From contig CAJTGF010000004.1 in the NCBI GenBank assembly GCA_910575585.1, positions 1-64,000 on the forward strand: a DNA stretch of 64,000 nucleotides. The letters are read 5' to 3'. This DNA is from Clostridiaceae bacterium. GTDB taxonomy: Bacteria > Bacillota > Clostridia > Lachnospirales > Lachnospiraceae. Both the position numbers and the translations under genes were made by a program. Below the pieces are notes generated by a model. The model saw only the letters and a list, made by a program, of their open reading frames with translations. It was not told the DNA's origin and did no database searches. Positions 24,801-32,523 of this stretch are shown piece after piece; within the stretch, counting starts at the first letter, position 1; each line of letters starts with the position of its first letter.

Positions 24801-27242
24801 ACAGACGAGAAAAGCAGCGGACACATGGGCTGGTATTATGTGACGCTTGCCGTTGGCGGTGAAATCCATTCCCACATAGAAACCGGGCTGAACTATGCCA
24901 TATCAGACGGGAAAGTAAGTGAAATGCCTACGCGGGAAGATTATTTTGCGGCGGGAGCCTTGAAAGAAAGCGACGTTGACTATGTTTTCAACAACGTGGG
25001 CTTTTCCTCAACCTCTGACCTGTATTCGCTTCCGATTAGCGAAGAAGTCCGGGAACGTGCGGAAAAGGCACTTGCAGAACGGAACGGGGCGCAGCCGGAG
25101 AAAGCCGCCGACCCGCAGAGCCACGCAGCGGAGCAGCCGGAGCCGACGGAAACAAAGGTTACATACTACCCGATCAACGAAGCGGCGGCGAAACGCGCAA
25201 AGCAAGCGATCAGCTTTTCCGACTACAAGCCCGGAAGCGCAACGGCAGAATACCGCCACTATGTAGACGAAGCCGCCGAGATCGCCGCAAGGCAGAAAAA
25301 GCGCGTTGACCCCTCTTTCCATGAGAAGATCGACGGGCTGCTTGACGCTTACGCCCGGAAACTGGCGGCGAACATGAATAAGGGCTACGAGATCACCGCC
25401 CGCGTCCCGTCTATTATGATTGCCGGGGGAAGCAATTTCCCCGTCCGCAAAAAGGAGAAGCAGAACGCCGCAGCAGATAAAAATATGCAGGAGTTTACGG
25501 AGATACAGGGCTTGCTTGACAAAATCCGCAGCACGGGCATGGGCGGTATCAGTGCCGACGACCCGAACGCCGTTTCTAAGCTGGAAAGCAAACTTGCGAA
25601 GCTGGAACAGGCGCAGGAAACCATGAAAGCGGTCAACGCCTATTACCGCAAGAACAAGACCCTTGACGGCTGCCCCCATTTATCCACGGAGCAGATCGAA
25701 AAGCTGAAAGAAGCCATGTCCGGGAGCTACCGGGCAAACCCGAAACCCTTTGAGAGCTACCAGCTATCCAACAACAACGCGGAAATCCACAGGCTGAAAG
25801 ACCGCATTACCGCCCTCACCCGCAGGAAAGAGCTTGGATATGTGGGCTGGGAGTTTGACGGGGGACGTGTGGAAGCCAACACAGCGGACAACCGCTTGCA
25901 GATTTTCTTTGACGAAAAGCCGGATAAGGAGATACGGGAGGAATTAAAGGGGAATGGCTTCCGCTATGCGCCCAGCGCGGAAGCGTGGCAGAGGCAGCTA
26001 AACGACAATGCGATCTACGCCGCCGACCGTATCAAGTGCATACAGCCCCTTACCGGGGAACGCCCCACCGAGTTACAGAAACGGGCAAGGCAGGAAGCCG
26101 CCGCAGAGAGAACCGCCGCCCCGGAGCCGCCGCAGGAGGAAGCAAAGGGCGCGGAGCCGGGGGAAACCGCCACGCCGGAAACCTTTTACAAGGTGCGGCA
26201 GAACCCGTACAGCGACAGCCCGGAAAACAGCTATCTCTTGCAGGAATATGTGGCACAGGATAACGGCATGGCAAAGCTGGGGGATATTCTCTACAAGGGA
26301 ACCCCGGAGAAATGCCGGGAGCTTTTGGGGAAGCTGGAAGCCGGGGAGCTGACGCAGGGCGACGTGAAAGAGCTTTATGTAAAGGCACAGGAAGCACAGC
26401 CCGCCGCAGAGCCGGACAAGGACACCTTTACCATTTACCAGCTAAAGGACGGGGACGGTATGCGGGACTACCATTTTGAGCCTTACGACCGCCTGCAGGC
26501 GGCGGGGCTTTCCGTGGAAGCGGCGAATTACGACCGTATCTATACCGCAGAGCTTACGCCGGGGACTTCCCTTGAAGATATTTACACCCGTTTCAATATC
26601 GACCACCCCAAAGACTTTCGGGGACACAGCCTTTCCGTGTCGGATATAGTGGTGCTTCATCAGAACGGCGAGAACACGGCGCATTACGTTGACAGCTTCG
26701 GCTATAAGGAAGTGCCGGAGTTCTTGCAGGAGCAGACCCCGCAGCTTACCCCCGACACCCGCATGACCGGGGAGCAGATCAGAACGCCACGGGGGAGCTT
26801 TTCTGTTACCGACATGACCGCCGAACAAATGCGGGAAGCCGGGTATGGGCTTCACCACACGTCGGAGGACGGGAAATATCTCATTATGGGGAACGGGACA
26901 CAGGCGTTTGCGGTTGCCGCAGAGCAGCCGGAAAAGGCGAACCCCTTAAAACACGTCGAGGACACTATCGAGCAGAACGACAACAGCTTTGACGGTATCA
27001 TCAACAACACGCCCACGCCTACTGCTGACGAGCTGGAAGCAAAGGCGAGAAGCGGCGGGCAGATCTCCCTTGCCGAGTATGCCGCCGCGCTGAAAGCGGA
27101 AAAGGAACAGGGCAAAAAAGCGGAGCCGGGGAAAAAGCCGGAAAAGAAGCCCTCTATCCGGGCGCAGCTCAAAGCCGACAAGGAACGGGCGGCGCAGAAG
27201 AAACAGGCAAGAAGTAAGTCGCAGGACTTGGAAAGGAGCTGA
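21897..27242 (+). CDS. giant polyvalent protein: ArdA-like, ArdC-like metallopeptidase, LPD/YodL/DUF4316-like domains
   Basis: 1781 residues from ATG 21897 (AAGGAG is 9 bases away; the ATG at 21891 is too close). Order: ArdA-like antirestriction domain (about 1-215), proline-rich linker, ArdC-like ssDNA-binding region, zinc peptidase motif HEIAH (H457-H461), two Ala/Glu/Pro-rich linkers, large-polyvalent-protein-associated modules (about 800-1430), a YodL-like domain (about 1510-1615) and a DUF4316-like end. Such proteins are thought to enter the recipient with the DNA and blunt host defences. Its C-terminal KPSIRAQLKADK recurs in the next protein. Confidence 0.75.
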   Translation: MSETFSVLIDSRSRFETGQPGGEWLSMPTTTEQLHAAMKSVGISVENPQEFFINGFSNTEQYPFDVPLSVVQDSTIDELNYLGKLLEMQSDDDRDKFTAAVTLGEHAGSVKDLINLAQNLDCYWIYPTVRSETDYGYYLIDELDELELPEEAKKYFKYEEYGRDAVQKDRGQFTDQGYIYNNGNTFSQWYNGRENDIPKEYRVMSFPEPERPTPDKLEKDEAAPEQEEPQPGTPTGSPPPPRPVNPIILTADKPAEKIKEITDRLEQGITELFDSERYKEYLQVMSKFHNYSFNNTLLIAMQKPDASLIAGFNAWKNNFGRNVMRGEKGIRILAPSPYKIRQEVEKKDPQTGKTVIGSDGKPVTETKEIQIPAYKVVAVFDVSQTEGRELPSISANELTGDVEQYEDFFAALEKTSPVPMGFEKIEGGAHGYYHLEEKRIAIDEGMSQLQNLKTAIHEIAHAKLHDIDLNAPEQPDRPDRRTREVQAESIAYTVCQHYGLDTSDYSFGYVAGWSSGRELAELKASLETIRATAAEIINSIDGHFAELQKAREAQKAQEAEKEPTPDLTAEPTVTILWSESPQLREGDTFPLSRANALIEAIDEANLASPGYDKTEFRIDYVMNGIPDHYEGRQDLGDGEGALIEHIEKYHTYYANDPNWENFLLQHEGKEALEADKEHRAMLLNEFIPYLKLHCNLSEMERIAGEALQTGDNLTPTETAYHTAIQAYVAECRGLVNQGEYNLPPVPQLKDFDVELAAYKEHVKEEIAQEAAAAGMTVEEYAANGYEPYSTSEPEAGQTAEKPEPEKADTPAQEGAAAEKADAPEQAAQTADKPLTDIQKKAVEIAGKYENLPLQDKIGIVAQAFSGTEGKIETSPCTGKWRGTSDISIKFDNGASLFIGNHRTPQAKTARVQNECVNAALVRYNPEIIAATKEAAIAALRARETKDNEIAAQKGLKPYTMLNVEFNDGTDEKSSGHMGWYYVTLAVGGEIHSHIETGLNYAISDGKVSEMPTREDYFAAGALKESDVDYVFNNVGFSSTSDLYSLPISEEVRERAEKALAERNGAQPEKAADPQSHAAEQPEPTETKVTYYPINEAAAKRAKQAISFSDYKPGSATAEYRHYVDEAAEIAARQKKRVDPSFHEKIDGLLDAYARKLAANMNKGYEITARVPSIMIAGGSNFPVRKKEKQNAAADKNMQEFTEIQGLLDKIRSTGMGGISADDPNAVSKLESKLAKLEQAQETMKAVNAYYRKNKTLDGCPHLSTEQIEKLKEAMSGSYRANPKPFESYQLSNNNAEIHRLKDRITALTRRKELGYVGWEFDGGRVEANTADNRLQIFFDEKPDKEIREELKGNGFRYAPSAEAWQRQLNDNAIYAADRIKCIQPLTGERPTELQKRARQEAAAERTAAPEPPQEEAKGAEPGETATPETFYKVRQNPYSDSPENSYLLQEYVAQDNGMAKLGDILYKGTPEKCRELLGKLEAGELTQGDVKELYVKAQEAQPAAEPDKDTFTIYQLKDGDGMRDYHFEPYDRLQAAGLSVEAANYDRIYTAELTPGTSLEDIYTRFNIDHPKDFRGHSLSVSDIVVLHQNGENTAHYVDSFGYKEVPEFLQEQTPQLTPDTRMTGEQIRTPRGSFSVTDMTAEQMREAGYGLHHTSEDGKYLIMGNGTQAFAVAAEQPEKANPLKHVEDTIEQNDNSFDGIINNTPTPTADELEAKARSGGQISLAEYAAALKAEKEQGKKAEPGKKPEKKPSIRAQLKADKERAAQKKQARSKSQDLERS

Positions 27243-27246
27243 CCCA

Positions 27247-28200
27247 ATGGGGAAACGGAATAAATTTGAAGATGTGGACGTACTGGCTTCCCTTGAAGCC
27301 ATTCTGAAACAGAACACGGGATTTTATCAGAGCGATTTTGATATTGATAAACAGATCATTGCGGAAAAGGCGGAAAGCCCCAATAAGGAGGATAAAACCC
27401 TTTTGTGGCTTTCCCGCCCGTCCGGGACGTACTGCTTCCGGGAGCGTGACGTTTTCATCAGCGACACCGCCCCGCACAATACATGGCGTTTCTACAAGGA
27501 GCAGACCCGCGACCATATCCTTGCGTATGCCGTGGAGCTGACCGGGACGCAGGACGGGAAGATCAAGGGCAACCTGTACGAGCTGGACTATGAAAGGCAC
27601 TATGAGCGCGTCAAGGACAATACCCTTGCCGCCGGGACGGTGACGCTCATGTATGAGCATGGGACGCGGGAGCAGCCCGCAGACCGACGCTTTGACGGTT
27701 ATCCCGACCCCCAGCTTGGGAAGTTTGAACGCTTCGAGGTGCAGCCCAAAGACCCGGAAGCCCTGCAATCCCTGTTACGGGAGGAAAAGGAAAGCCGGGA
27801 TAAGCTGAAACCGGGGGATTTCAAGGAACATATCGCCGCATTGCATGAGGGCATGATCGACCGGGAAGCGCGGCGCATTGTGGCAGACATGAAAAAGCTG
27901 TCTGCCCCCAACAGCCCGGACAAATCTCATTTCATGGTGGAGCTGTCCCCGTCCTTTGAACGGCTTGCGTCCACAAAGGACACGGAACGGCTTTTCTCCA
28001 TGCTGCCCTATAAGAGCCTTGCTTTCTCACAGATCAAGAACAGTTTCGGCACATACGTGCTGATCGGCAGGGACGAGAACCGGGACAGGCAGATAAGGAA
28101 GCCCCGCCCCTCTATCCGGGCGCAGCTTGCGCAGGACGCAAAGAAAACCGCCCCGAAGAAAACGGCGGCGAAAACAAAAAATCACAGTTTGGAGGTATGA
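27247..28200 (+). CDS. ICE protein of unknown function (317 aa)
   Basis: 317 residues from ATG 27247, five bases after the previous stop. No signal peptide or membrane segment. Two features stand out: a beta-rich N-terminal half (LLWLSRPSGTYCFRERDVFI) and a C-terminal PRPSIRAQLAQDAKK motif almost identical to the end of the preceding giant protein, perhaps a shared targeting or interaction tail. Function not recognised. Confidence 0.6.
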   Translation: MGKRNKFEDVDVLASLEAILKQNTGFYQSDFDIDKQIIAEKAESPNKEDKTLLWLSRPSGTYCFRERDVFISDTAPHNTWRFYKEQTRDHILAYAVELTGTQDGKIKGNLYELDYERHYERVKDNTLAAGTVTLMYEHGTREQPADRRFDGYPDPQLGKFERFEVQPKDPEALQSLLREEKESRDKLKPGDFKEHIAALHEGMIDREARRIVADMKKLSAPNSPDKSHFMVELSPSFERLASTKDTERLFSMLPYKSLAFSQIKNSFGTYVLIGRDENRDRQIRKPRPSIRAQLAQDAKKTAPKKTAAKTKNHSLEV

Positions 28201-28202
28201 GC

Positions 28203-28418
28203 ATGAACACATATAACAATTTCACGGTGGAGGAAACCAACCTTTTAAGTATCTACATGACCGGGAGCAAGGAGGGGCTTGTGGTGGCTATGAACGCCGC
28301 GCTGCCCTTTATGGACGGGGAAATGCGGGACTTTGCCGCCCGCACCCTTGCCAAAGTGGTACACATGACCGAAGCGGAGTTTGCGGGGCTTGCCCTTTAC
28401 CCCGCCGACGAGGTATGA
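28203..28418 (+). CDS. TTRAP-like transposon-transfer assisting protein
   Basis: 71 residues. ATG 28203 is preferred over 28197 because GGAGGT ends directly before 28197. The sequence FTVEETNLLSIY...LPFMDGEMRDFAARTLAKV matches the TTRAP family of Tn1549-like elements. Its stop overlaps the next start (ATGA). Confidence 0.78.
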   Translation: MNTYNNFTVEETNLLSIYMTGSKEGLVVAMNAALPFMDGEMRDFAARTLAKVVHMTEAEFAGLALYPADEV

Positions 28419-28780
28419 GCGAGATCAAGCGGCTAACGCCACCCCAGAGCCGGAAAGTCAATACCCTTGTGCGCCGGACGTGCTGCAACTGCGATAACGG
28501 GAATTGTATCTTGCTGGACGACGGGGACGAGTGCGTATGTCCGCAGCTCATTTCCTATTCCCTGCTCTGTAAATGGTTCCGTATCGCCGTACTGCCCGCA
28601 GATAAGGAGCTGTACGCCGAAATATACCAAACGGGGGATATGCGCCGTTGTAGCGTATGCGGTGCGCCCTTTGCTTCCAGCTCCAACCGAGCTATTTACT
28701 GCCCGGACTGCCGGAAACGTATCACCCGCAGACAGACCGCCGAGCGCATGAGGAAACTGCGGGCGAATGTGACGCGGTAG
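28415..28780 (+). CDS. cysteine-rich VLP-domain protein of the ICE
   Basis: 121 residues from ATG 28415. The core CCNCDNGNCILLDDGDECVC and ISYSLLCKWFRIAVLP are near-identical to the nested-element paralogue (7498-7884). A C-terminal CSVCGAPF...CPDC zinc-ribbon and Arg-rich tail point to nucleic-acid binding. It ends the forward transfer operon. Confidence 0.82.
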   Translation: MSEIKRLTPPQSRKVNTLVRRTCCNCDNGNCILLDDGDECVCPQLISYSLLCKWFRIAVLPADKELYAEIYQTGDMRRCSVCGAPFASSSNRAIYCPDCRKRITRRQTAERMRKLRANVTR

Positions 28781-28840
28781 GGGCGAAATAAGCCTTGATT
28801 TATGCGGCTTTCCGGGCGGGAAAATAAGGCGGCAAGGGAT

Positions 28841-28880
28841 TTATACCTTTCCCCCGCAAAATGGCGTTCTATTGCGTCAC
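28841..28880 (+). promoter_or_regulatory. conserved 40-bp motif after the Cys-rich VLP gene (ICE copy)
   Basis: TTATACCTTTCCCCCGCAAA through ATTGCGTCAC corresponds base by base, with few changes, to 7927-7966 in the nested element. Function unknown. Confidence 0.45.
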
Positions 28881-28901
28881 AAACCAATCTCTGCACCCAT
28901 A

Positions 28902-28956
28902 AGAAAACCGGGGCGCGGTGGCTGTCTGATAGCTGCCGCGTCCCGGTTTTCTTTTT
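28902..28956. terminator. bidirectional terminator between convergent operons
   Basis: AGAAAACCGGG (28902-28912) pairs with CCCGGTTTTCT (28942-28952), with CGCGG/CCGCG pairing inside and a T run after it; on the minus strand the stem also ends in an A/T-rich tract. It separates the forward VLP gene from the reverse relaxase operon. Confidence 0.8.
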
Positions 28957-29212
28957 ATTCGGATAGTTCTTCTATATCCTTTATTCGGTTTCCCACTAAG
29001 ATATAAAGCCCGCCGTTCTCTACTCTTATAATCAGAGTATCATTTTCATCGGGATTAGTCCCATATTCCACACGCTCTATATAGCCTATAAGTATATTTC
29101 CGTCCTCAAAAGTAATTCGGAGTTTACTGTCTGCACAAATATAGGTTTCCATGCCATAGCTGCCATTTTCTAATGTTATTCTGTAACATGGTGTAATATC
29201 AACAATTTTCAT
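28955..29212 (-). CDS. small AT-rich protein of unknown function (85 aa)
   Basis: 85 residues on the minus strand, starting two bases after the relaxase stop, with a purine-rich site inside the relaxase end. The sequence (MKIVDITPCYRITLENGSYG...GNRIKDIEELSE) is predicted all-beta and acidic. Its AT-rich codons differ from the GC-rich relaxase, suggesting a separate origin. No family recognised. Confidence 0.6.
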   Translation of the reverse strand: MKIVDITPCYRITLENGSYGMETYICADSKLRITFEDGNILIGYIERVEYGTNPDENDTLIIRVENGGLYILVGNRIKDIEELSE

Positions 29213-29214
29213 AA

Positions 29215-30567
29215 TTATTCCCGTTCCTTTCCTTTCTCCCGTTCCGGCTGCTTCTCTGTCTGTAAAATGCTGTCTATGTTCCGCTTGATAACGTCATACT
29301 CCTGTACCTGTTTTTTCAGCTTGCCATAGTCGGCATAAAGGCTTTCTTTCTGCGCTTGGAGTTTTTCATACTCTGCTTGCAGGGCGGGAACGCTGGGGAG
29401 CTTGCCGCCGATCTGCGCCGCCTTTAGTGCCTTTGCCGCCGCTTCATGGAGGATAATACCCCGTTCATGCTCTGCCCGGTATTTCTCTTTGTTCCGGGCT
29501 TTTCGGTAGGCTTCATAGAGGGGCTTTGTCTTTTGGTAGGTAGTGACGTTCTTAATCAGCAACGCCATATCCGAAAGACGCTTTTCCACTTCCTTTAGGC
29601 TGTCCCCCGCCTGTTCGCTTGCCGTGGCGGTTTCCTCTATCCGGGTGAGCAGATCAGCGTACTGCTCAATCTTGTGTTCGGTGAGGAAATTCATAGTCTT
29701 TGCCGCCTGTTTCAGATTGTGGATTTTCGCCCACTGTTCATAGCCCCGGCTCTGCTGCGCCTTGATACTGTTCTCAATGTCAATGAGCAGATTAACGCCC
29801 CTGCGCTCTGCCTTTGGAGCTTTGGCGGCGCGGGTGCGCCTGCCCGCTATCCGTTCCCTTATGGCTTCCTCTGTATAGTCCGCGCCGAGGGTTTTAAGGC
29901 GGGTAAAGCGTTCCTGTCCCGGTGCGCGGCATGACACATATTTTCCCGGCTTGATCTCATAGCCCGCCGCCTGTAACCGCTGCAATAATTCCTCAAAGCT
30001 GGAAACTTGGGGAATGAGCGCGTCCACGGCGATTTTCAGCTTGCCTTTCCAGCTTGTCCCGGTTTTCTCCGCTTGGTACTCCGCATAGCTCTTTCCCTTG
30101 CTGCCCTTGCCGGGGACGACCACGGAAAGCCCGTTGTCCCGGCACAGCTTGTCACTCATGTTCCGTATGCCGTAATACGTCCGCTTGTTGGAAACGTACT
30201 TGTGATGATCTACGAAGTTGACCGCGCAGAAAATAATGTGGTTATGGATATGCCCCTTGTCAATGTGCGTCGTTAATACATATTCATGCTGCCCCTTTGT
30301 TACCGCGTCGGCAAGCTGCCGCCCGATCTCATGGGCTTTCTCATAGTCCACTTCCCCCGGCGCAAAAGACTGTATCAAGTGAAAGGCTAAGTTGTTGCCC
30401 TTATCCCGCGCTTGCGAGAGGGTATAGCCAAACTCAATATCTGCCGTTTCATAGGAGCAGCCAAAAGAGGATATAAGCATTTTCCCGTCCGTCTTGTCCG
30501 GGTTTTCGATATAGTCAAGGGCTTTGCTTAGAGTGCTTTTAACAGGCTTAATCTTTGTAACCGCCAT
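29215..30567 (-). CDS. MOB-P type relaxase of the ICE
   Basis: 450 residues, minus strand. The metal-binding motif HIDKGHIHNH puts H106, H108 and H110 in the nickase site. The C-terminal half is coiled coil with SRGYEQWAKIHNLKQAAKTM, shared with the nested-element relaxase. It overlaps mobC by 40 nt, so accessory protein and nickase are co-translated. It would nick oriT, probably the hairpin region upstream at 30885-31023. Confidence 0.9.
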   Translation of the reverse strand: MAVTKIKPVKSTLSKALDYIENPDKTDGKMLISSFGCSYETADIEFGYTLSQARDKGNNLAFHLIQSFAPGEVDYEKAHEIGRQLADAVTKGQHEYVLTTHIDKGHIHNHIIFCAVNFVDHHKYVSNKRTYYGIRNMSDKLCRDNGLSVVVPGKGSKGKSYAEYQAEKTGTSWKGKLKIAVDALIPQVSSFEELLQRLQAAGYEIKPGKYVSCRAPGQERFTRLKTLGADYTEEAIRERIAGRRTRAAKAPKAERRGVNLLIDIENSIKAQQSRGYEQWAKIHNLKQAAKTMNFLTEHKIEQYADLLTRIEETATASEQAGDSLKEVEKRLSDMALLIKNVTTYQKTKPLYEAYRKARNKEKYRAEHERGIILHEAAAKALKAAQIGGKLPSVPALQAEYEKLQAQKESLYADYGKLKKQVQEYDVIKRNIDSILQTEKQPEREKGKERE

Positions 30568-30857
30568 ATCTCCGCAAGCACCCCCTTGATTTCGTCTATG
30601 TCCTCTTTGTATGCGTTCTCCGTCGCGTTTACGCGACGTGCAATCTGGTTGACATTGACCCCGATCTTCTGTATCTCCGCTGTCATTGCCTTTATGTCCG
30701 TGTGGTCTACTTGGATAATGTACCCGTCAATGGCGATCTTGCGCAGATACGCCGCCATGTTGCTTGTGGGGACGAGCTTCATTTTTTCCTCAATCAGTTT
30801 CCTTTCTTCCTCTGTCACATAGAATTTGACCTGTACCGTCCTTTTGCGTCCGTTCAT
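30528..30857 (-). CDS. mobC: MobC-like relaxosome protein of the ICE
   Basis: 109 residues from ATG at 30857 (AAAGGAG upstream on the minus strand); an in-frame start at 30899 lacks a site. Ribbon-helix-helix-like N-terminus (RTVQVKFYVTEEERKLIEEKM) and the MobC block KIGVNVNQIARRVN. Binds oriT DNA with the relaxase encoded downstream. Confidence 0.87.
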   Translation of the reverse strand: MNGRKRTVQVKFYVTEEERKLIEEKMKLVPTSNMAAYLRKIAIDGYIIQVDHTDIKAMTAEIQKIGVNVNQIARRVNATENAYKEDIDEIKGVLAEIWRLQRLSLLKAL

Positions 30858-30884
30858 GGTTTTTCGCTCCTTTCCGTTCTCATA

Positions 30885-31023
30885 GAGGGTTTGGGACACT
30901 TCCCAACAAGCAATTTCTGACCGACCGGGCGGGCAGAAATACGGAAAAGGGTACTCTTTTCCTATGCTTGCTACGAAAGTTCTTCCTACTACCTACAACA
31001 CCGAAAAAACCTAAAATGACGGA
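30885..31023 (-). other. ICE oriT candidate: triple-hairpin copy 2 plus conserved box
   Basis: Read on the minus strand: the box GGTGTTGTAGGTAGTAGG (31002-30985, preceded by CCGTCATTTT) also occurs upstream of the nested-element mobC. Then come GGAAAAG/CTTTTCC (30962-30943), a middle stem ATTTCTG/CAGAAAT (30940-30913) and TTGGGAAGTGTCCCAA (30906-30891), preceded by CTTG. It lies 30-165 bp upstream of mobC, the expected place for oriT. The nic site is not determined. Confidence 0.65.
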
Positions 31024-31102
31024 CTTTCACAAAAGAAAAACGCTGCAACCGAAAAGAATTGCAACGCTTCCTAAATCCCTATGTAATTTTGCCGGACAGC
31101 AG

Positions 31103-31456
31103 TTATTCTCCCTCACACTCAACCTCTGCAATCTCCCGCGCCGTGGCGGTGACTATCCGTATTCCCGTATCGCTCATATCGTCCAGCAGCGCGTCAAGCT
31201 GCCGCCGCTGGGTATTCTTCCCGGCGGGCTGCTTCAAAAGGAATTGGTCTACCGAGATATTGTAACGCAGCATAAGCTCAAAGAATATCTGTAAGCTGGG
31301 GTGCTGCCCCTTATTCTCAATATTCGCAAGGTAGCGCGGAGATATATACATTTCGTCGCATACCTTTTTACGGCTCTCCTTGCGTCCTGTCCTTGCCGCC
31401 TTGATCGCCGCCCCAAAAGCCTTGAAATCGTATTGTGGTACTGGTCTTTTTGCCAT
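31103..31456 (-). CDS. XRE-family helix-turn-helix regulator
   Basis: 117 residues, minus strand. The helix-turn-helix is in residues 10-65 (FGAAIKAARTGRKESRKKVCDEMYISPRYLANIENKGQHPS). It ends in an acidic tail. Divergent from the 31619 gene and close to relaxase and regulatory genes, it likely controls ICE transfer promoters. Confidence 0.85.
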   Translation of the reverse strand: MAKRPVPQYDFKAFGAAIKAARTGRKESRKKVCDEMYISPRYLANIENKGQHPSLQIFFELMLRYNISVDQFLLKQPAGKNTQRRQLDALLDDMSDTGIRIVTATAREIAEVECEGE

Positions 31457-31560
31457 AGTTATTCACCCTCTTACATTTTACTGTTCACCTTTCTTTTTGG
31501 ATATGTCTACACAGTTCCATTGATTAGCTTGAATAATTCCCTATTTCTGACGTGGCACTA

Positions 31561-31589
31561 TTGAATTTATTCGGCTAACCGTATATAAT
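31561..31589 (+). promoter_or_regulatory. sigma-A promoter of the 31619 gene
   Basis: TTGAAT (31561-31566), 17-bp spacer, TATAAT (31584-31589): five of six and six of six consensus matches. It lies 30 bp before the HTH gene and may also serve the two-component genes. Confidence 0.75.
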
Positions 31590-31618
31590 TATAGCGATAG
31601 AACTTATAGAAAGGGTGA

Positions 31619-31810
31619 ATGAAAATGTTAGAGTATATTTCTGCCCCGGAAGCGGCGAAGAAATGGGGCATTTCAGAAAGACGGGTACAAAAGCTATGCG
31701 AGGAAAACCGCATACCCGGCGTGGCAAAATTCAGCCGTATGTGGCTGATACCAAAGGACGCGGAGAAACCGACCGACAAAAGACGAAAAAATTTCAAATC
31801 TACACAATAG
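31619..31810 (+). CDS. excisionase/MerR-type small HTH protein (63 aa)
   Basis: 63 residues from ATG 31619 (or 31625). LEYISAPEAAKKWGISERRVQKLCEENRIPGVAKFSRMWLIPKDA is a complete winged helix-turn-helix of the DNA-binding excisionase family. It stands directly before the two-component cargo and ends with a basic tail. It may regulate the module or be an ICE maintenance gene; distinct from the true Xis at 37036. Confidence 0.78.
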   Translation: MKMLEYISAPEAAKKWGISERRVQKLCEENRIPGVAKFSRMWLIPKDAEKPTDKRRKNFKSTQ

Positions 31811-31835
31811 ATTCAAATTACCCTGTTACAATTAC
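31806..31835 (+). promoter_or_regulatory. response-regulator box upstream of the regulator gene
   Basis: AATAGATTCAAATTA (31806-31820) differs by one base from AATAGATTCAAGTTA (33989-34003) upstream of the lipoprotein gene. An AATTAC repeat follows (31816-31821 and 31830-31835). The shared box suggests autoregulation and control of the lipoprotein by the same regulator. Confidence 0.5.
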
Positions 31836-31851
31836 GGTTAGGAGGTGCGCT

Positions 31852-32523
31852 ATGAGTAAAATCTTAATTGTTGAGGACGATTTATCTATACAGGCTTTGC
31901 TGCATGACTTTATACAGGAAGCCGGGTATAGTGTTGTACTGGCGGCTGACGGTGTGGAAGCCCTTGCGAAGTATTCCGAACAGAGCTTTGATTTAATACT
32001 GCTTGATATTATGCTTCCCAAAATTGACGGTTTTGGTGTCTGCGAAGTTATCCGGCAAAAATCAGATGTGCCTATTATCATGCTTACAGCATTAGACGAC
32101 GAGGGAAACCAGCTAAAAGGCTTGGACTTGCAAGCTGACGATTATATCACAAAGCCGTTTTCTATGCCTGTATTGTTGCGGAAGATTGCCGCTGTCCTAC
32201 GCCGTTCATCAAAGCAGAATGATATTCCGCAAACTATGAGCTATAAGGATTTGACACTGGATTTAGAGGGGTATAAGGTTTATACAAAGGAAGAAAGCAT
32301 TGATTTAACGCCCCGCGAGTTTGAAATACTACGGGAACTGATGATACACAAAGGCAGAATTTTAACGCGGCAAAACCTGTTACAGACACTTTGGAAGTAT
32401 GAGTTTTTCGGGGAAGAACGGATTGTTGACACGCACATAAAGAACTTACGGAAAAAACTTGGTGCTGCTGACTACATAGAAACGATTAGAGGGGTGGGAT
32501 ATAGAATTGATAAGGAAGATTAA
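31852..32523 (+). CDS. OmpR/PhoB-family response regulator
   Basis: 223 residues from ATG 31852 (GGAGG at 31841-31845). Receiver domain with acidic pocket (VEDD, 7-10), phospho-acceptor D52 (LLDIMLP) and K in TKPFSM; C-terminal winged helix (LTPREFEILRELMIHKGRILTRQNLLQTLW). It resembles VncR/VanR-type regulators. It overlaps the kinase gene by 17 nt and is AT-richer than the ICE backbone, suggesting acquired cargo. Confidence 0.92.
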   Translation: MSKILIVEDDLSIQALLHDFIQEAGYSVVLAADGVEALAKYSEQSFDLILLDIMLPKIDGFGVCEVIRQKSDVPIIMLTALDDEGNQLKGLDLQADDYITKPFSMPVLLRKIAAVLRRSSKQNDIPQTMSYKDLTLDLEGYKVYTKEESIDLTPREFEILRELMIHKGRILTRQNLLQTLWKYEFFGEERIVDTHIKNLRKKLGAADYIETIRGVGYRIDKED

